A stretch of DNA of 64,000 bases from assembly GCF_022024175.1 (NCBI RefSeq), contig NZ_CP091794.1, positions 1,674,001 to 1,738,000 on the forward strand. The letters are read 5' to 3'. The position numbers were made by a program, and so were the translations under genes. The notes beneath the pieces are model-generated. The model ran no database searches and was not told the DNA's origin. It saw only the letters and a list, made by a program, of their open reading frames with translations. How positions within the stretch are numbered: the first letter of the stretch is position 1; each line of letters starts with the position of its first letter. Origin of the DNA: Prevotella communis. GTDB lineage: Bacteria > Bacteroidota > Bacteroidia > Bacteroidales > Bacteroidaceae. This document shows, piece by piece, positions 43,944-52,954 of this stretch.

Positions 43944-44506
43944 TGTTCACAAACTGTATATAAGTAATTCTTGTCTATTCTCTCTGTCGTCGTAAACCAC
44001 TCTGCCTTAGCGTTTTTCAGAGTTTCCTTCATGTTGTCATTGATGCCTTCGCCAGTCAGTTTCAGCAGGCTCTCCTTCATGGTCCACAATCGGATGAAGG
44101 CCAGTCCGGGATTACCCGACTGATGAATCTGCTGCATTTCGTCATCGCTCATGGCATAGCGTGCTACCGACTCACTGTAGCGTCCGATGCTTTCCACGTC
44201 AATCCCAACGGGTCTGCGGCTCAGTACGCAAACGGCAGCCTCCTTGCAATGACTCAGACTGAAATAGAGTTCAGGGTGACCAACGATGGAAGGTTTTCCG
44301 TGTTCTCCATATTCGAATATAGGATTTTCCAGGATGCCCTCCTGTTCGCGCAACGCCTGTTTCAGCAGCATATAGGCAGCCACACAGAGGCGCTGGCCCT
44401 GTTCAAACTTAAACTGAAGGGCCTGCTCTCGTCTCTGACTGCTGATGCTTTGCAGGGCCAGTTGCAAGTCGAAATCTCCTATATGGTCGTTGATATATAC
44501 CTTCAT
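43940..44506 (-). CDS. 4'-phosphopantetheinyl transferase (Sfp type)
   Basis: 188 residues. Transfers phosphopantetheine from CoA to carrier proteins. Mg/CoA motif GIDVESIGR (about 99-107), upstream SLSHCKEAAVCVLS, and WTMKESLLKLTGEG (W-x3-KE-x3-K, about 141-154). No PKS/NRPS or fatty acid genes lie nearby, so the acyl carrier partner is elsewhere; it may serve as the housekeeping enzyme. Candidate -7 TACCTTTT at the complement of 44513-44520. Confidence 0.9.
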   Translation of the reverse strand: MKVYINDHIGDFDLQLALQSISSQRREQALQFKFEQGQRLCVAAYMLLKQALREQEGILENPIFEYGEHGKPSIVGHPELYFSLSHCKEAAVCVLSRRPVGIDVESIGRYSESVARYAMSDDEMQQIHQSGNPGLAFIRLWTMKESLLKLTGEGINDNMKETLKNAKAEWFTTTERIDKNYLYTVCEQ

Positions 44507-44527
44507 TCGTGTGAAAAGGTACGAAAT

Positions 44528-44553
44528 GGACTCCCGAAGTGCTTCGAGAGCCC
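44528..44553 (-). terminator. Hairpin downstream of the carboxyltransferase gene
   Basis: GGACTCCCGAAG (44528-44539) pairs with CTTCGAGAGCCC (44542-44553) over 12 bp with two wobbles and a 2-nt loop. On the minus strand it is followed by ATTTCGTACCTTTT. Probably ends the carboxyltransferase transcript; close in sequence to the terminator at 54037-54062. Confidence 0.55.
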
Positions 44554-44577
44554 ATTCTTAAGTATCATGATTGCGGA

Positions 44578-46359
44578 TTATTTATCGTCGCGCTCAATCC
44601 AAGCCAGCACGTCGCCCTTGCGGACCTTGGCACCCTGCTTGGCGCTTACCTCAACGAGCTTACCACCGAGGGCAGCAGGCACGGGAACAATCTCGCCCCA
44701 TTTCTCCATGAGGTAGCAGAAGGTCTGACCTTCTTGGTACTTCTGACCGATGAACGGCTCCAGACAGGGAGCACACTCACCCTCGCCATTGAACTCGTAG
44801 AAAATCTGTCCGGCAGAGGGAGCTACCAGGGCATCAGCCTTAGCATGCTTGAAGGCAGAGAGTTCCTCGGCACTCAGTTTTGAACCGAGTTTGGCATCCT
44901 TGGCTTTCTGGAGGTCGGCCAGGAACTGCTTCTTAGCCTGCCCGCTCTTGAAGGCACGATACTGCTCGGGGTGCATAGCCAGTTCGAAGAGTTCCTCATT
45001 GTCCTTACCGTAGTCCCAACCGTTCTCGTCCATCTCCTTCTTAAAGCCGTCGAGGGCATTCTCAAGAAGTGTGTGGGGATCAACATCTGTAAACTCGCGG
45101 TTTTGTTTCTTAGCCAACTCAACAAGCTCGGGGTCGATAGTTCCAGGAATCTTTCCGCTCTTACCAAGTATCATGCCCCACATAGCGTCGTCCATCATCA
45201 CGAAGCGACCCTTACCCTGCTCGATGGTGAGGAGGTTCATCAGGGCGATATTCTTGGTGTACTGAGAGAACGGTGTCACCAATGGGGGATAACCTACACG
45301 TGGCCATACGTACTCTACCTCGTTGAACAGCTTCACCAGCATGTCGTCCATGGTCAACTCGGGCTCGCCTTTCTGAACGCGAATCTTGTTGATCATGGTC
45401 TGGATGCCACCAAGGTCGGCCATCATGGAGCCCATCATGCCACCAGGCAGTCCGCAACCCAGCAGGAGTGAAGACATGTGCTTGTTGGCAGGATTGATGA
45501 AGTAGCCCAGCCACTCGTCGATGAACTCCTGAGTGAGCGTACGGGCCTGCATATAGGCATTCATATTGATTTCAGGTACATCGAAGCCCTCGTTCTTCAG
45601 CATAGACTGAACAGAGATGATATCGGGATGAACCTTACCCCATGACAGAGGCTCGATAGCGGTATCGATGATGTCGGCACCATTGTTACATACCTCAAGG
45701 ATAGAGGCCATAGACAGACCGGGACCTGAGTGACCGTGATACTGGATGATGATCTCAGGGTGCTTGGTCTTGATAGCCTTGGTCAGGGCACCCAGCATAG
45801 CGGGCTGACCAATACCGGCCATATCCTTCAGGCAGATTTCCTCGGCACCAGCGGCGATAACTTCGTCGGCAATGTTTGAATAGTAGTCAACGGTATGAAC
45901 GGGTGAGTTGGTGATACAAAGGGTGGCCTGGGGAATCATGCCTGCAGCCTTGGCCCACTTGATAGAAGGGATGATATTACGTGTGTCGTTCAAACCGCAG
46001 AAGATACGGGGGATGTCCACACCCTGAGCCTTCTTGACCTTATACATCAGCTCGCGCACATCATCGGGAACGGGATACATGCGGAGAGCGTTGAGACCAC
46101 GGTCCAGCATGTGGGTCTGGATGCCGGCCTCATTGAAGGGCTTACAGAATGCGCGTACAGCATCGTTAGGATTCTCACCTGCCATGAGGTTCACCTGCTC
46201 AAAGGCACCACCATTGGTTTCTACACGTGAGAAACAGCCCATCTCAATGATCACAGGGGCGATACGCTCCAACTGATCCTTGCGTGGCTGGAATTTTCCA
46301 GACGACTGCCACATATCGCGGTAGACGAGACTAAACTTGATTTTCTTCTTTGTTGCCAT
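44578..46359 (-). CDS. Oxaloacetate decarboxylase alpha / pyruvate carboxylase B-like carboxyltransferase with atypical biotin-like domain
   Basis: 593 residues. The N-terminal carboxyltransferase TIM barrel (about 5-300) has the RDMWQSSG start (RDxxQS) and YHGHSGPGLSMASILEVCNNGADIIDTA with the metal His pair. The PYC/OADA domain (about 300-480) contains GGMMGSMM. The C-terminal 75 residues have the biotinyl-domain fold pattern (VAPSAGQI, QEGQTFCYLMEKWGEIVPVPA, GAKVRKGDVLAWI), but the usual AMKM biotin site aligns with LMEK: the Lys is shifted by one and the flanking residues differ. Biotinylation here is uncertain. No biotin carboxylase or membrane partner gene is adjacent. Confidence 0.85.
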   Translation of the reverse strand: MATKKKIKFSLVYRDMWQSSGKFQPRKDQLERIAPVIIEMGCFSRVETNGGAFEQVNLMAGENPNDAVRAFCKPFNEAGIQTHMLDRGLNALRMYPVPDDVRELMYKVKKAQGVDIPRIFCGLNDTRNIIPSIKWAKAAGMIPQATLCITNSPVHTVDYYSNIADEVIAAGAEEICLKDMAGIGQPAMLGALTKAIKTKHPEIIIQYHGHSGPGLSMASILEVCNNGADIIDTAIEPLSWGKVHPDIISVQSMLKNEGFDVPEINMNAYMQARTLTQEFIDEWLGYFINPANKHMSSLLLGCGLPGGMMGSMMADLGGIQTMINKIRVQKGEPELTMDDMLVKLFNEVEYVWPRVGYPPLVTPFSQYTKNIALMNLLTIEQGKGRFVMMDDAMWGMILGKSGKIPGTIDPELVELAKKQNREFTDVDPHTLLENALDGFKKEMDENGWDYGKDNEELFELAMHPEQYRAFKSGQAKKQFLADLQKAKDAKLGSKLSAEELSAFKHAKADALVAPSAGQIFYEFNGEGECAPCLEPFIGQKYQEGQTFCYLMEKWGEIVPVPAALGGKLVEVSAKQGAKVRKGDVLAWIERDDK

Positions 46360-46397
46360 AATATACTATGTTTATATCTAAATTCTCAAATTGGATG

Positions 46398-46405
46398 CAA
46401 AGGTA
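46398..46405 (-). promoter_or_regulatory. -7 box TACCTTTG before the carboxyltransferase gene
   Basis: Complement of 46398-46405, 38 nt before the ATG at 46359. No -33 TTG at standard distance. Confidence 0.5.
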
Positions 46406-46449
46406 CGAAATAAATGAGAATTATTAATTAAGAATTAAGAATTATTTCG

Positions 46450-46457
46450 TATCTTTG
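46450..46457 (+). promoter_or_regulatory. -7 box TATCTTTG before the lipoprotein gene
   Basis: 19 nt before the ATG at 46477. The upstream region is an AATTAAGA repeat (46420-46446), not a clear -33 box. Confidence 0.5.
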
Positions 46458-46476
46458 CCGCAAATTACAGACAATT

Positions 46477-47235
46477 ATGAAAATTAATTCATTATTTTTT
46501 ACGATAGCCGCCGTGATGCTTGTAGCGTGCGGTGCAAAACAGGAAACAGAGAAAAATAAAGAAATCCTGACAACAGAGGTTAACGATGACCAGACCATCT
46601 ACGGATTGGCTTGCGACGGATGCAACGATACTGTGGTGGTGTTTCTGCGTCTGCCTTACAATGGCAGCGATCCTGATACGCTCTATATCCTGGATGCGGT
46701 GAAGCAGCGACATATCATGGGAAAGATACGTATAGGCGACAAGTTGGCTATCATGCAAAATGAAGCTGACTCGACGGTGGCCGACCTCGTGATTGTCACC
46801 GAACAGCTCATGGGACAATGGCGCCACCTGGTATACCCCACCCTGCACGAGCGTGCCGACATGGAGGGAAACACCGAGCGACAGAAGATAGCTCAGTTGC
46901 CCGACTCCATCAAGGCGCTGCTGGCTATCCCCAAGGAATACGGACTGGACATCCTGCATGACAACATGATGTATGTGCCCGGCTCTCACGTCAAACATGT
47001 GACGTCAGACGAAGAATCGCCCGTGGAATATCCCATCGCGCAATTCTACAACGAATGGAAAATATTCAACGGACGATTTGTGATGCTTCACTGCGCAGCC
47101 GACTCGCTGGGCGAGATGCAGACGCTGGCTTCTGATACCGCAGACGTGGTGCTGCTGGAAGCCGACTCGCTGATGCTGCGCTTCAAGGATGGCGTGCGCA
47201 GCTACTACCGGAAGGTAGAGGAGCCAAAGGAATAA
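46477..47235 (+). CDS. Lipoprotein of unknown function
   Basis: 252 residues. Lipoprotein signal [19 protein letters not shown] with the Cys at residue 18. The mature part is mixed alpha/beta with [19 protein letters not shown] containing a C-x2-C pair, and no recognised domain. Its last 31 nt overlap the end of queF on the opposite strand, so the two transcripts share complementary 3' ends. Monocistronic. Confidence 0.75.
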   Translation: MKINSLFFTIAAVMLVACGAKQETEKNKEILTTEVNDDQTIYGLACDGCNDTVVVFLRLPYNGSDPDTLYILDAVKQRHIMGKIRIGDKLAIMQNEADSTVADLVIVTEQLMGQWRHLVYPTLHERADMEGNTERQKIAQLPDSIKALLAIPKEYGLDILHDNMMYVPGSHVKHVTSDEESPVEYPIAQFYNEWKIFNGRFVMLHCAADSLGEMQTLASDTADVVLLEADSLMLRFKDGVRSYYRKVEEPKE

Positions 47236-47678
47236 AGGCGCTGCTCTGCCATCTTTTCATACTTAGTGCCTGGCCGGCCGTAGTTGGCATAAGGATAGAT
47301 ACTGATGCCGCCACGGGGCGTGAACAGGCCGATAACCTCAATATACTTTGGGTCCATCAGCTTCACAAGGTCTTTCATAATGACGTTGACACAGTCTTCA
47401 TGGAAGTCGCCATGATTGCGGAAGGAGAAGAGATAGAGCTTCAGGCTCTTTGACTCCACCATGCGCTCGTCGGGGATATACAGGATTTTGATTTCTGCAA
47501 AGTCGGGCTGACCGGTGATAGGACACAGCGAGGTGAACTCGGGACAGTTGAACTGCACCCAATAGTCGTTCTCGGGGTGCTTATTCTGGAAAGTCTCCAG
47601 CACCTCAGGGGCATAGTCCATCTTGTATTCGGTCTTACGTCCAAGCGTTTGCAGACCTTCGTTTTCTCTTGAACTCAT
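47205..47678 (-). CDS. queF: NADPH-dependent preQ1 synthase (7-cyano-7-deazaguanine reductase)
   Basis: 157 residues, the short (type I, YkvM-like) QueF. Reduces preQ0 to preQ1 in queuosine tRNA modification. Active-site Cys in [24 protein letters not shown] motif [21 protein letters not shown], and [15 protein letters not shown]. Last gene of the rplY-pth-S4-lipoprotein-queF minus-strand run, 6 nt after the lipoprotein gene. Confidence 0.95.
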   Translation of the reverse strand: MSSRENEGLQTLGRKTEYKMDYAPEVLETFQNKHPENDYWVQFNCPEFTSLCPITGQPDFAEIKILYIPDERMVESKSLKLYLFSFRNHGDFHEDCVNVIMKDLVKLMDPKYIEVIGLFTPRGGISIYPYANYGRPGTKYEKMAEQRLYSFGSSTFR

Positions 47679-47684
47679 AACGTA

Positions 47685-48782
47685 TTAATAATTAAATGTA
47701 TATGTAATGGTTTCGTCGTCACGCCTTACCATCAGCTGATGGATGCTCTTGTCGGCATTCAGCGTTGCGGAAACCTGAATATTCTCTTTATCATTCTTCG
47801 CCTCGGCAATGATACTGGTGTTGCGGGCATAGCGGAAGAGCGAAGCCAGCAGGTAGGGATCGCACGCCTCTACACCAAGCAGCAGCTGGTTGGCATCAAC
47901 AGTCTGGTGACGGTTGTCCTGTTCGCCATAGCTCAGGGCCAGTTTGCGTGTCAGCTTCTGGTTGTCGTAATAGAAGATGCTGTCGCAATTGTGCAGGCTG
48001 TCGGGGTTGAGCGAGTATTTGCCATAGGTAAAACGGTATGTGACGCAGGAAGAAGTGAGCGCGCCACGATGTTCGAAGTTGAAGATATAGTTGGCTGGAG
48101 CTACAACCATACTACTGTAAAAGCGGTTGAAATAGCCCACGGTATCGCCACTATTGATAAGTAGCTGAGGCTGGTAGTCTTTGTCGCAGTCCACACTGTA
48201 GGTGATGCCTTTTTTGACATCCTTCACCGTCATCTGCTTCTTACCATAGGTAATCTGCAGGTTGCTCAATGTCTGTTCGGCTTTCTGAATCTTCACCAGC
48301 GTAGGACGGTGCAGCGTGTCATATTCGAGTGTGATGTTACTGTCGTCAGAACCTGTGATAGACTTCACGTCGGCAGCAGAGCCCAGTGAACCGTCGCCAC
48401 GGGTGGCATACTGGATAAAGGCCAGTGAGATATGGGCCTCGCCAGGATGATTGGTATCACGAATCTGGATAGCAGCAGTACGCGACAGGTCGGTGGTGTT
48501 CTGCTTGAAGCCCAACTCCTGACTGTAGAGCACACTACCCTTTCCAGTACGGATGGGCACCGTAATCCAGGAGTTGTCGTAACCACTCAGGTCAATGAGG
48601 TCCCAGTTGCCATAACCATAGAAAATCAAAGAGTCTGATACGTTGTTGGCATAGTAATACGAGATATTACTTGAAGGGCTATCTATGCCAAAACCTGCCC
48701 TAAAATTACCCTCGTCATTCACGCATGATGTCAGCATTGTTGCTGCTACTAACACCCCAAATAAAGTCTTTTTAGTTTCCAT
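47685..48782 (-). CDS. Putative surface lipoprotein
   Basis: 365 residues. Lipoprotein signal METKKTLFGVLVAATMLTSC with Cys20. The first 130 residues look like a beta-sandwich (DLIDLSGYDNSWITVPIRTGKGSVLYSQELGF, reminiscent of BACON-type domains). The rest is rich in beta strands with Tyr/Thr repeats resembling YD-like strands (ITLEYDTLHRPTLVKIQ). No catalytic motif. Probably exposed on the outer membrane. Its presence between an S4 protein and queF gives no functional clue. Confidence 0.7.
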   Translation of the reverse strand: METKKTLFGVLVAATMLTSCVNDEGNFRAGFGIDSPSSNISYYYANNVSDSLIFYGYGNWDLIDLSGYDNSWITVPIRTGKGSVLYSQELGFKQNTTDLSRTAAIQIRDTNHPGEAHISLAFIQYATRGDGSLGSAADVKSITGSDDSNITLEYDTLHRPTLVKIQKAEQTLSNLQITYGKKQMTVKDVKKGITYSVDCDKDYQPQLLINSGDTVGYFNRFYSSMVVAPANYIFNFEHRGALTSSCVTYRFTYGKYSLNPDSLHNCDSIFYYDNQKLTRKLALSYGEQDNRHQTVDANQLLLGVEACDPYLLASLFRYARNTSIIAEAKNDKENIQVSATLNADKSIHQLMVRRDDETITYTFNY

Positions 48783-48802
48783 AATAACCTATTGATTTTT
48801 AA

Positions 48803-49240
48803 TTAAATATCGTCATCCTCGTCATCGTCCCAACTGTCGAAATCAAACCCACCGAATCCTTCGAGCGAGGGAGCTACGAAGGCATCCATCTGACGGCGAT
48901 CTTTCTTCGTGGGACGACCGGTGCCGCGAGCGCGGTCAACAAATCCGCTGATGCGGTTCATCTCCAGCAGTTCATACTGGTCCTGCGGTGTCACGTTCTC
49001 ATAAATCTCAGGAAGCAGTTTGGCGCCTACGCGCTGCTCTATGGGCTTCTGAATCTTGAACGAATAAGTCACGGGCGGCTTGCGTACACTGATGGTATCG
49101 CCCTCTTTCACCATACGCGAGGGCTTCACATTGACGCCGTTGACTGCCACGCGTCCGTTCTTACAGGCATCCGAGGCAATAGAGCGTGTCTTGAATATAC
49201 GCGCTGCCCAAAGCCATTTATCTATACGTGCTTCACTCAT
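48803..49240 (-). CDS. S4-domain RNA-binding protein (Hsp15-like)
   Basis: 145 residues. The S4 domain occupies residues 4-60 (RIDKWLWAARIFKTRSIASDACKNGRVAVNGVNVKPSRMVKEGD), as in Hsp15/HslR, which rescues stalled 50S subunits bearing peptidyl-tRNA. The C-terminal half has a basic linker (GRPTKKDRRQ) and a very acidic end (DSWDDDEDDDI). It follows pth, another peptidyl-tRNA recycling gene, which supports a translation-rescue role. Confidence 0.85.
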   Translation of the reverse strand: MSEARIDKWLWAARIFKTRSIASDACKNGRVAVNGVNVKPSRMVKEGDTISVRKPPVTYSFKIQKPIEQRVGAKLLPEIYENVTPQDQYELLEMNRISGFVDRARGTGRPTKKDRRQMDAFVAPSLEGFGGFDFDSWDDDEDDDI

Positions 49241-49242
49241 GT

Positions 49243-49280
49243 GGTAGCAAATTTTTCACTATTCACTTTTCACTTTTCCC
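49243..49280 (-). repeat. GTGAA-repeat/AATTTGCTACC spacer element, copy 3
   Basis: Minus strand: GGGAAAAGTGAAAAGTGAAT then AGTGAAAAATTTGCTACC. It encodes the last codons and TAG stop of pth and ends 2 nt before the ATG of the S4-domain gene. Confidence 0.7.
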
Positions 49281-49846
49281 TTACCCAGCTTATTGTATTG
49301 GTTCATGGTAATATCAATACCTGCCAAAACAAAACTCTTGATGATATCCACAGCCAGGTCGATGGAGGGTTGCAATGCTTTCTGTTCCTCCTCACTATAG
49401 CGCCCCAGCACCCAGTCTATCTGTCCGCCACGCGGATACTCGTTACCAATACCCATACGTAAGCGTGCATAATCCTGACCAATGAGTTGCTGGATATGCC
49501 CCAGTCCGTTATGACCGCCATTAGAACCGTTGGCCTTCAAACGAAAGGCACCCAACGGCAGTGCGACATCATCAGATATCACTAACAGGTGTTTTTGGTC
49601 AATATTCTCCTTGTTGAGCCAATATCTCACAGCATTGCCACTCAGATTCATATAGGTCGATGGTTTCAAGAGGAAAACCTTGCGGCCCTTTAACGATGTC
49701 TCGGCCACAAAGCCATAACGACGGTCGTCAAAAACGATATTGGACGCCTTAGCAAAAGCGTCCAATACCATAAATCCAGTATTGTGGCGGGTCAATTCGT
49801 ATTCAGAGCCTACGTTGCCCAAGCCTACAATCAAATACTTTTCCAT
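49259..49846 (-). CDS. pth: Peptidyl-tRNA hydrolase
   Basis: 195 residues. Releases peptides from prematurely dissociated peptidyl-t[30 protein letters not shown] with the catalytic His, [12 protein letters not shown], and [27 protein letters not shown]. The C-terminal residues GKGKVKSE are encoded by the spacer repeat element, so the tail may not be native to the enzyme. 11 nt after rplY, the classic pairing. Confidence 0.96.
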   Translation of the reverse strand: MEKYLIVGLGNVGSEYELTRHNTGFMVLDAFAKASNIVFDDRRYGFVAETSLKGRKVFLLKPSTYMNLSGNAVRYWLNKENIDQKHLLVISDDVALPLGAFRLKANGSNGGHNGLGHIQQLIGQDYARLRMGIGNEYPRGGQIDWVLGRYSEEEQKALQPSIDLAVDIIKSFVLAGIDITMNQYNKLGKGKVKSE

Positions 49847-49857
49847 CTCACGTCTGA

Positions 49858-50451
49858 TTACTCAGCAGCAGCGGCAGCAGCCTTTGACGCACGAGTCTCC
49901 TTAACTGAGCATACTACAACCTGTGCAGGAGTAGCAAGCTTCAGACCGTCGAAGCTCAGCTCACCAACCTTGATAGCCTTACCCAGACCGAGGTTAGTAA
50001 CGTCAATATTCAGAATCTCAGGAATCTGCTTATAAGGAGCGGTAACGTCAATCTTACGGATAGAGAGGTTCAGCTTACCACCATCACGTACACCCTGTGC
50101 CAAGCCATTGAGCTTAACGGGAATACCTACGGTGATTTCCTTCTCCTCGTTCACCTCGTAGAAGTCAGCGTGAAGCAGAGCGTCTGTTGTGGGGTGGAAC
50201 TGAAGCTCCTTGATGATTGCCTTGTGCTCCTTGCCATCGATGTTGAGGTTTACAACGAATACGTGAGGTGTGTAAACAGCCTTACGCAGCTCAGCGAATG
50301 AAGCGGTGAATGACATTGCCTCGGGCAGACCATTCTCACCCTTCTTCTCACCATACAGGTTACAGGGAACAAGACCCTCCTTGCGAAGCTCCTTAGAAGC
50401 CTTCTTGCCAGTCAACTCACGCTTCTGGCCATTGATTGCGATTTCTTTCAT
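49858..50451 (-). CDS. rplY: 50S ribosomal protein L25 / general stress protein Ctc
   Basis: 197 residues, the long two-domain CTC form. The N-terminal L25 domain (1-95) binds 5S r[32 protein letters not shown]. The C-terminal beta domain (95-180) is followed by an Ala-rich tail (SKAAAAAAE). Heads the minus-strand operon. Confidence 0.95.
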   Translation of the reverse strand: MKEIAINGQKRELTGKKASKELRKEGLVPCNLYGEKKGENGLPEAMSFTASFAELRKAVYTPHVFVVNLNIDGKEHKAIIKELQFHPTTDALLHADFYEVNEEKEITVGIPVKLNGLAQGVRDGGKLNLSIRKIDVTAPYKQIPEILNIDVTNLGLGKAIKVGELSFDGLKLATPAQVVVCSVKETRASKAAAAAAE

Positions 50452-50532
50452 AACGTTTGTGTTACTCTAAATTAAGTTGTTAATACATAAAATTGTTTGA
50501 CTTAATTCGCCATCACACGAAAAAAGCGGGTG

Positions 50533-50563
50533 CAAAGGTACGAAGAAAAATTGATATAGACAA
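50533..50563 (-). promoter_or_regulatory. Promoter of the rplY-pth operon
   Basis: Minus strand: TTG (complement of 50561-50563), 20 nt, TACCTTTG (complement of 50533-50540). Confidence 0.7.
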
Positions 50564-50601
50564 TCGATTGTGGAAAAATTTCTAAAAAAAGTACCTTTTT
50601 C

Positions 50602-50632
50602 TTGTGTAATCGCAGAAAAATGCCTAAATTTG
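50602..50632 (+). promoter_or_regulatory. Promoter of the nusB operon
   Basis: TTG 50602-50604, 20 nt, TAAATTTG 50625-50632. Divergent from the rplY promoter, whose -33 box is 38 nt away. Confidence 0.7.
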
Positions 50633-50656
50633 CATCCGATAAAAGAGTTTACACGT

Positions 50657-51601
50657 ATGATTAATAGAGAAATCATTAGAATTAAGATTGTTCAGTTAAC
50701 CTACGCATACTATCAAAATGGTAACAAGAACATTGATACCGCAGAGAAAGAGCTGTTCTTCAGCCTCTCTAAAGCCTATGACTTGTACAACCAACTTTTG
50801 TCTTTGATAGTTGCTATTACAAGGGAAGCACAGCGCCGTCAGGAGGTGCTGCAAGCGAAGGCCCTGCGCGAAGGGTCGAAAATGCCATCAGCCAAATTCA
50901 CAAGCAACCGTTTCGCCCTGCAGTTGGAGAGTAATATCCAGTTGGGAGAGTTTATGGAAACACAGAAACGTACATGGGCTGACTATCCTGAATTCATCGG
51001 AAAAATGTTTGAACAGATTGAGCAGAGTCAGATTTATCAGGACTACATGAATGATAAGGAAGACAGCTATGCTGCTGACCGCGAGTTGTGGCGCAAGCTC
51101 TATCGCACCTTCGTTCAGGAAAATGAAGACCTCGACTCACTTCTGGAAGAGCAGAGCCTCTACTGGAATGACGACAAGGATGTGGTAGACACCTTCGTAC
51201 TGAAGACCATCAAGCGCTTCGACGAGAAAAACGGCGACAAGCAGGAACTGCTCCCCGAATATGACTCAGAAGAGGAAAAGGATTACGCACGCAAGCTCTT
51301 CCGGGCCACCATCCTCAATGCAAACGACTATCAGCATATGATGACTGAGGCTTCACAGAACTGGGATTTCTCCCGTCTGGCCTACATGGATGTCATCATC
51401 ATGCAGATTGCCATTGCCGAGATGCTCACATTCCCCAGCATCCCCCTCAGCGTCACCATCAATGAGTTCGTAGAGCTGGCTAAGTTCTACTCTACCCCTC
51501 GCAGCGCCGGCTATATCAACGGCATGCTCGACACCATTGCCCGTCACCTTATTAATACTGGCAGACTGCTGAAGCAGATGGATAAGAAAGACAATAATTA
51601 A
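50657..51601 (+). CDS. nusB: Transcription antitermination factor NusB (long Bacteroidota form)
   Basis: 314 residues versus about 140 in E. coli. The NusB fold is visible in the C-terminal 110 residues (DYARKLFRATILNANDYQHMM; RLAYMDVIIMQIAIAEMLTFPSIPLSVTINEFVELAKFYSTPRSAGYINGMLDTIAR). The N-terminal 190 residues are charged and helical (MINREIIRIKIVQLTYAYYQNG), as in other Bacteroidota NusB. The longer frame to 50570 is rejected because it runs through the promoter. Confidence 0.9.
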   Translation: MINREIIRIKIVQLTYAYYQNGNKNIDTAEKELFFSLSKAYDLYNQLLSLIVAITREAQRRQEVLQAKALREGSKMPSAKFTSNRFALQLESNIQLGEFMETQKRTWADYPEFIGKMFEQIEQSQIYQDYMNDKEDSYAADRELWRKLYRTFVQENEDLDSLLEEQSLYWNDDKDVVDTFVLKTIKRFDEKNGDKQELLPEYDSEEEKDYARKLFRATILNANDYQHMMTEASQNWDFSRLAYMDVIIMQIAIAEMLTFPSIPLSVTINEFVELAKFYSTPRSAGYINGMLDTIARHLINTGRLLKQMDKKDNN

Positions 51602-51625
51602 TAACTAAAATACAAATTATACAAG

Positions 51626-51946
51626 ATGATTAATTTCCTTTTACAAGCAGCCCCCAACGGAGGCGGAAACCTGATGATGACTGTCATCATGTTTGGTGCG
51701 ATCTTTGCCATTATGTATTTCTTCATGATTCGTCCTCAGCAGAAACAGCGCAAGGAGATTCAGAAGTTCCAGAACGAACTGACAGAAGGAACCTCTGTTG
51801 TAACAGGTGGCGGTATCTATGGCACCGTTCAGAAGATTGACCTCGCCAAGGGCACTGTTGACGTGAAGATTGCACGCGATGTTGTCGTCACGGTCGACAA
51901 GAGCTATGTGTTCAAGGATATGTCAAGCATGGGCTTGCAGAAATAA
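51626..51946 (+). CDS. yajC: Preprotein translocase accessory subunit YajC
   Basis: 106 residues. One membrane helix (about 18-36, LMMTVIMFGAIFAIMYFFMIRPQQKQRKE), then a small cytoplasmic domain beginning QNELTEGTSVVTGGGIYGTV. Part of the SecDF-YajC complex. 24 nt downstream of nusB. Confidence 0.94.
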   Translation: MINFLLQAAPNGGGNLMMTVIMFGAIFAIMYFFMIRPQQKQRKEIQKFQNELTEGTSVVTGGGIYGTVQKIDLAKGTVDVKIARDVVVTVDKSYVFKDMSSMGLQK

Positions 51947-51961
51947 ACCAGGTCTTGAGAA

Positions 51962-52945
51962 ATGACCTTCAGGCCCACTGACACACTGCATACCATCAGA
52001 GATTTCCTGTTTAGCAAAACAAACAGGGAATTTCTGATTTTTTTGTTGTTCCTCCTGCTCTCGGGCATCTTCTGGCTGATGATGACTTTCAACGAGACCT
52101 ACGAGAAGGAGATTGTACTGCCCGTGCGTTATGTCAACGTACCCCAGAGTGCAGTGCTCACCTCAGGCGAGTCTGACAGTATCCATGTGAACATCAGCGA
52201 CAAGGGATTCAGTCTCTTTGCCTTTATCTATTCACGGGACAGTCACACCATCGACATTGACTTCACGAAATATGCCCTGCCCGACGGTATCGGATCTGTA
52301 CCGGCTATCGACCTGCAGCATATGATAGAACAGCTGTTGCCCACATCAGCAAAGATTACGAGTCTGAAGACGGAGAAACTGGTGTTCTATTATAATAATG
52401 GTGAGAAGAAGAAGGTACCTGTGAGATGGAGAGGTCATCTGAAGACAGACCCGCATTATTTCATTGCCAAGACGCTCATAGAGCCCGACAGCGTCACCAT
52501 CTTTGCCTCACGCGAGAAGCTGGACAGTATCCATTATGTATATACGCGCGAGCTCAACTATTCCGACATTCACGATACGCTCATCGTAACGAGCGAACTG
52601 CAACGTATGCAGGGTGTGAAGATTGTGCCCAACAGGGTGAAGATAAACATCCAGACTGACGTGCTCACAGAGGAGACCATCGACAGCATTCCCGTTGTAG
52701 GCATCAACATGCCGAAGGGGAAAGTATTGCGTACCTTCCCTTCAAGGGTTTCGGTCAAGATTGTCACAGGCATGAAAAACTATAAGGCTATCATGCCGTC
52801 CGACATCCTCGTGGTGGCTGACTATGAGCAGTTCAAGGATGAAACTTCCGACAAATGCACCCTGCAGGTGAAAAAAGTACCTGAGGGTGTGTCACGGGCA
52901 ACGCTGAACGTCAAGCAGGTGGACTATCTGATAGAGGAACAATAA
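51962..52945 (+). CDS. YbbR-like domain protein
   Basis: 327 residues. One N-terminal membrane segment (about 24-42, FLIFLLFLLLSGIFWLMM), then an extracytoplasmic region with YbbR-type repeats (YEKEIVLPVRYVNVPQSAVL; VPVRWRGHLKTDPHYFIAKTLIEPDSVTIFASREKLDSIHYVYTR). In Firmicutes, YbbR/CdaR regulates a c-di-AMP cyclase; here no cyclase gene is adjacent, so that link is unproven. Confidence 0.82.
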   Translation: MTFRPTDTLHTIRDFLFSKTNREFLIFLLFLLLSGIFWLMMTFNETYEKEIVLPVRYVNVPQSAVLTSGESDSIHVNISDKGFSLFAFIYSRDSHTIDIDFTKYALPDGIGSVPAIDLQHMIEQLLPTSAKITSLKTEKLVFYYNNGEKKKVPVRWRGHLKTDPHYFIAKTLIEPDSVTIFASREKLDSIHYVYTRELNYSDIHDTLIVTSELQRMQGVKIVPNRVKINIQTDVLTEETIDSIPVVGINMPKGKVLRTFPSRVSVKIVTGMKNYKAIMPSDILVVADYEQFKDETSDKCTLQVKKVPEGVSRATLNVKQVDYLIEEQ

Positions 52946-52954
52946 GTACGCATC

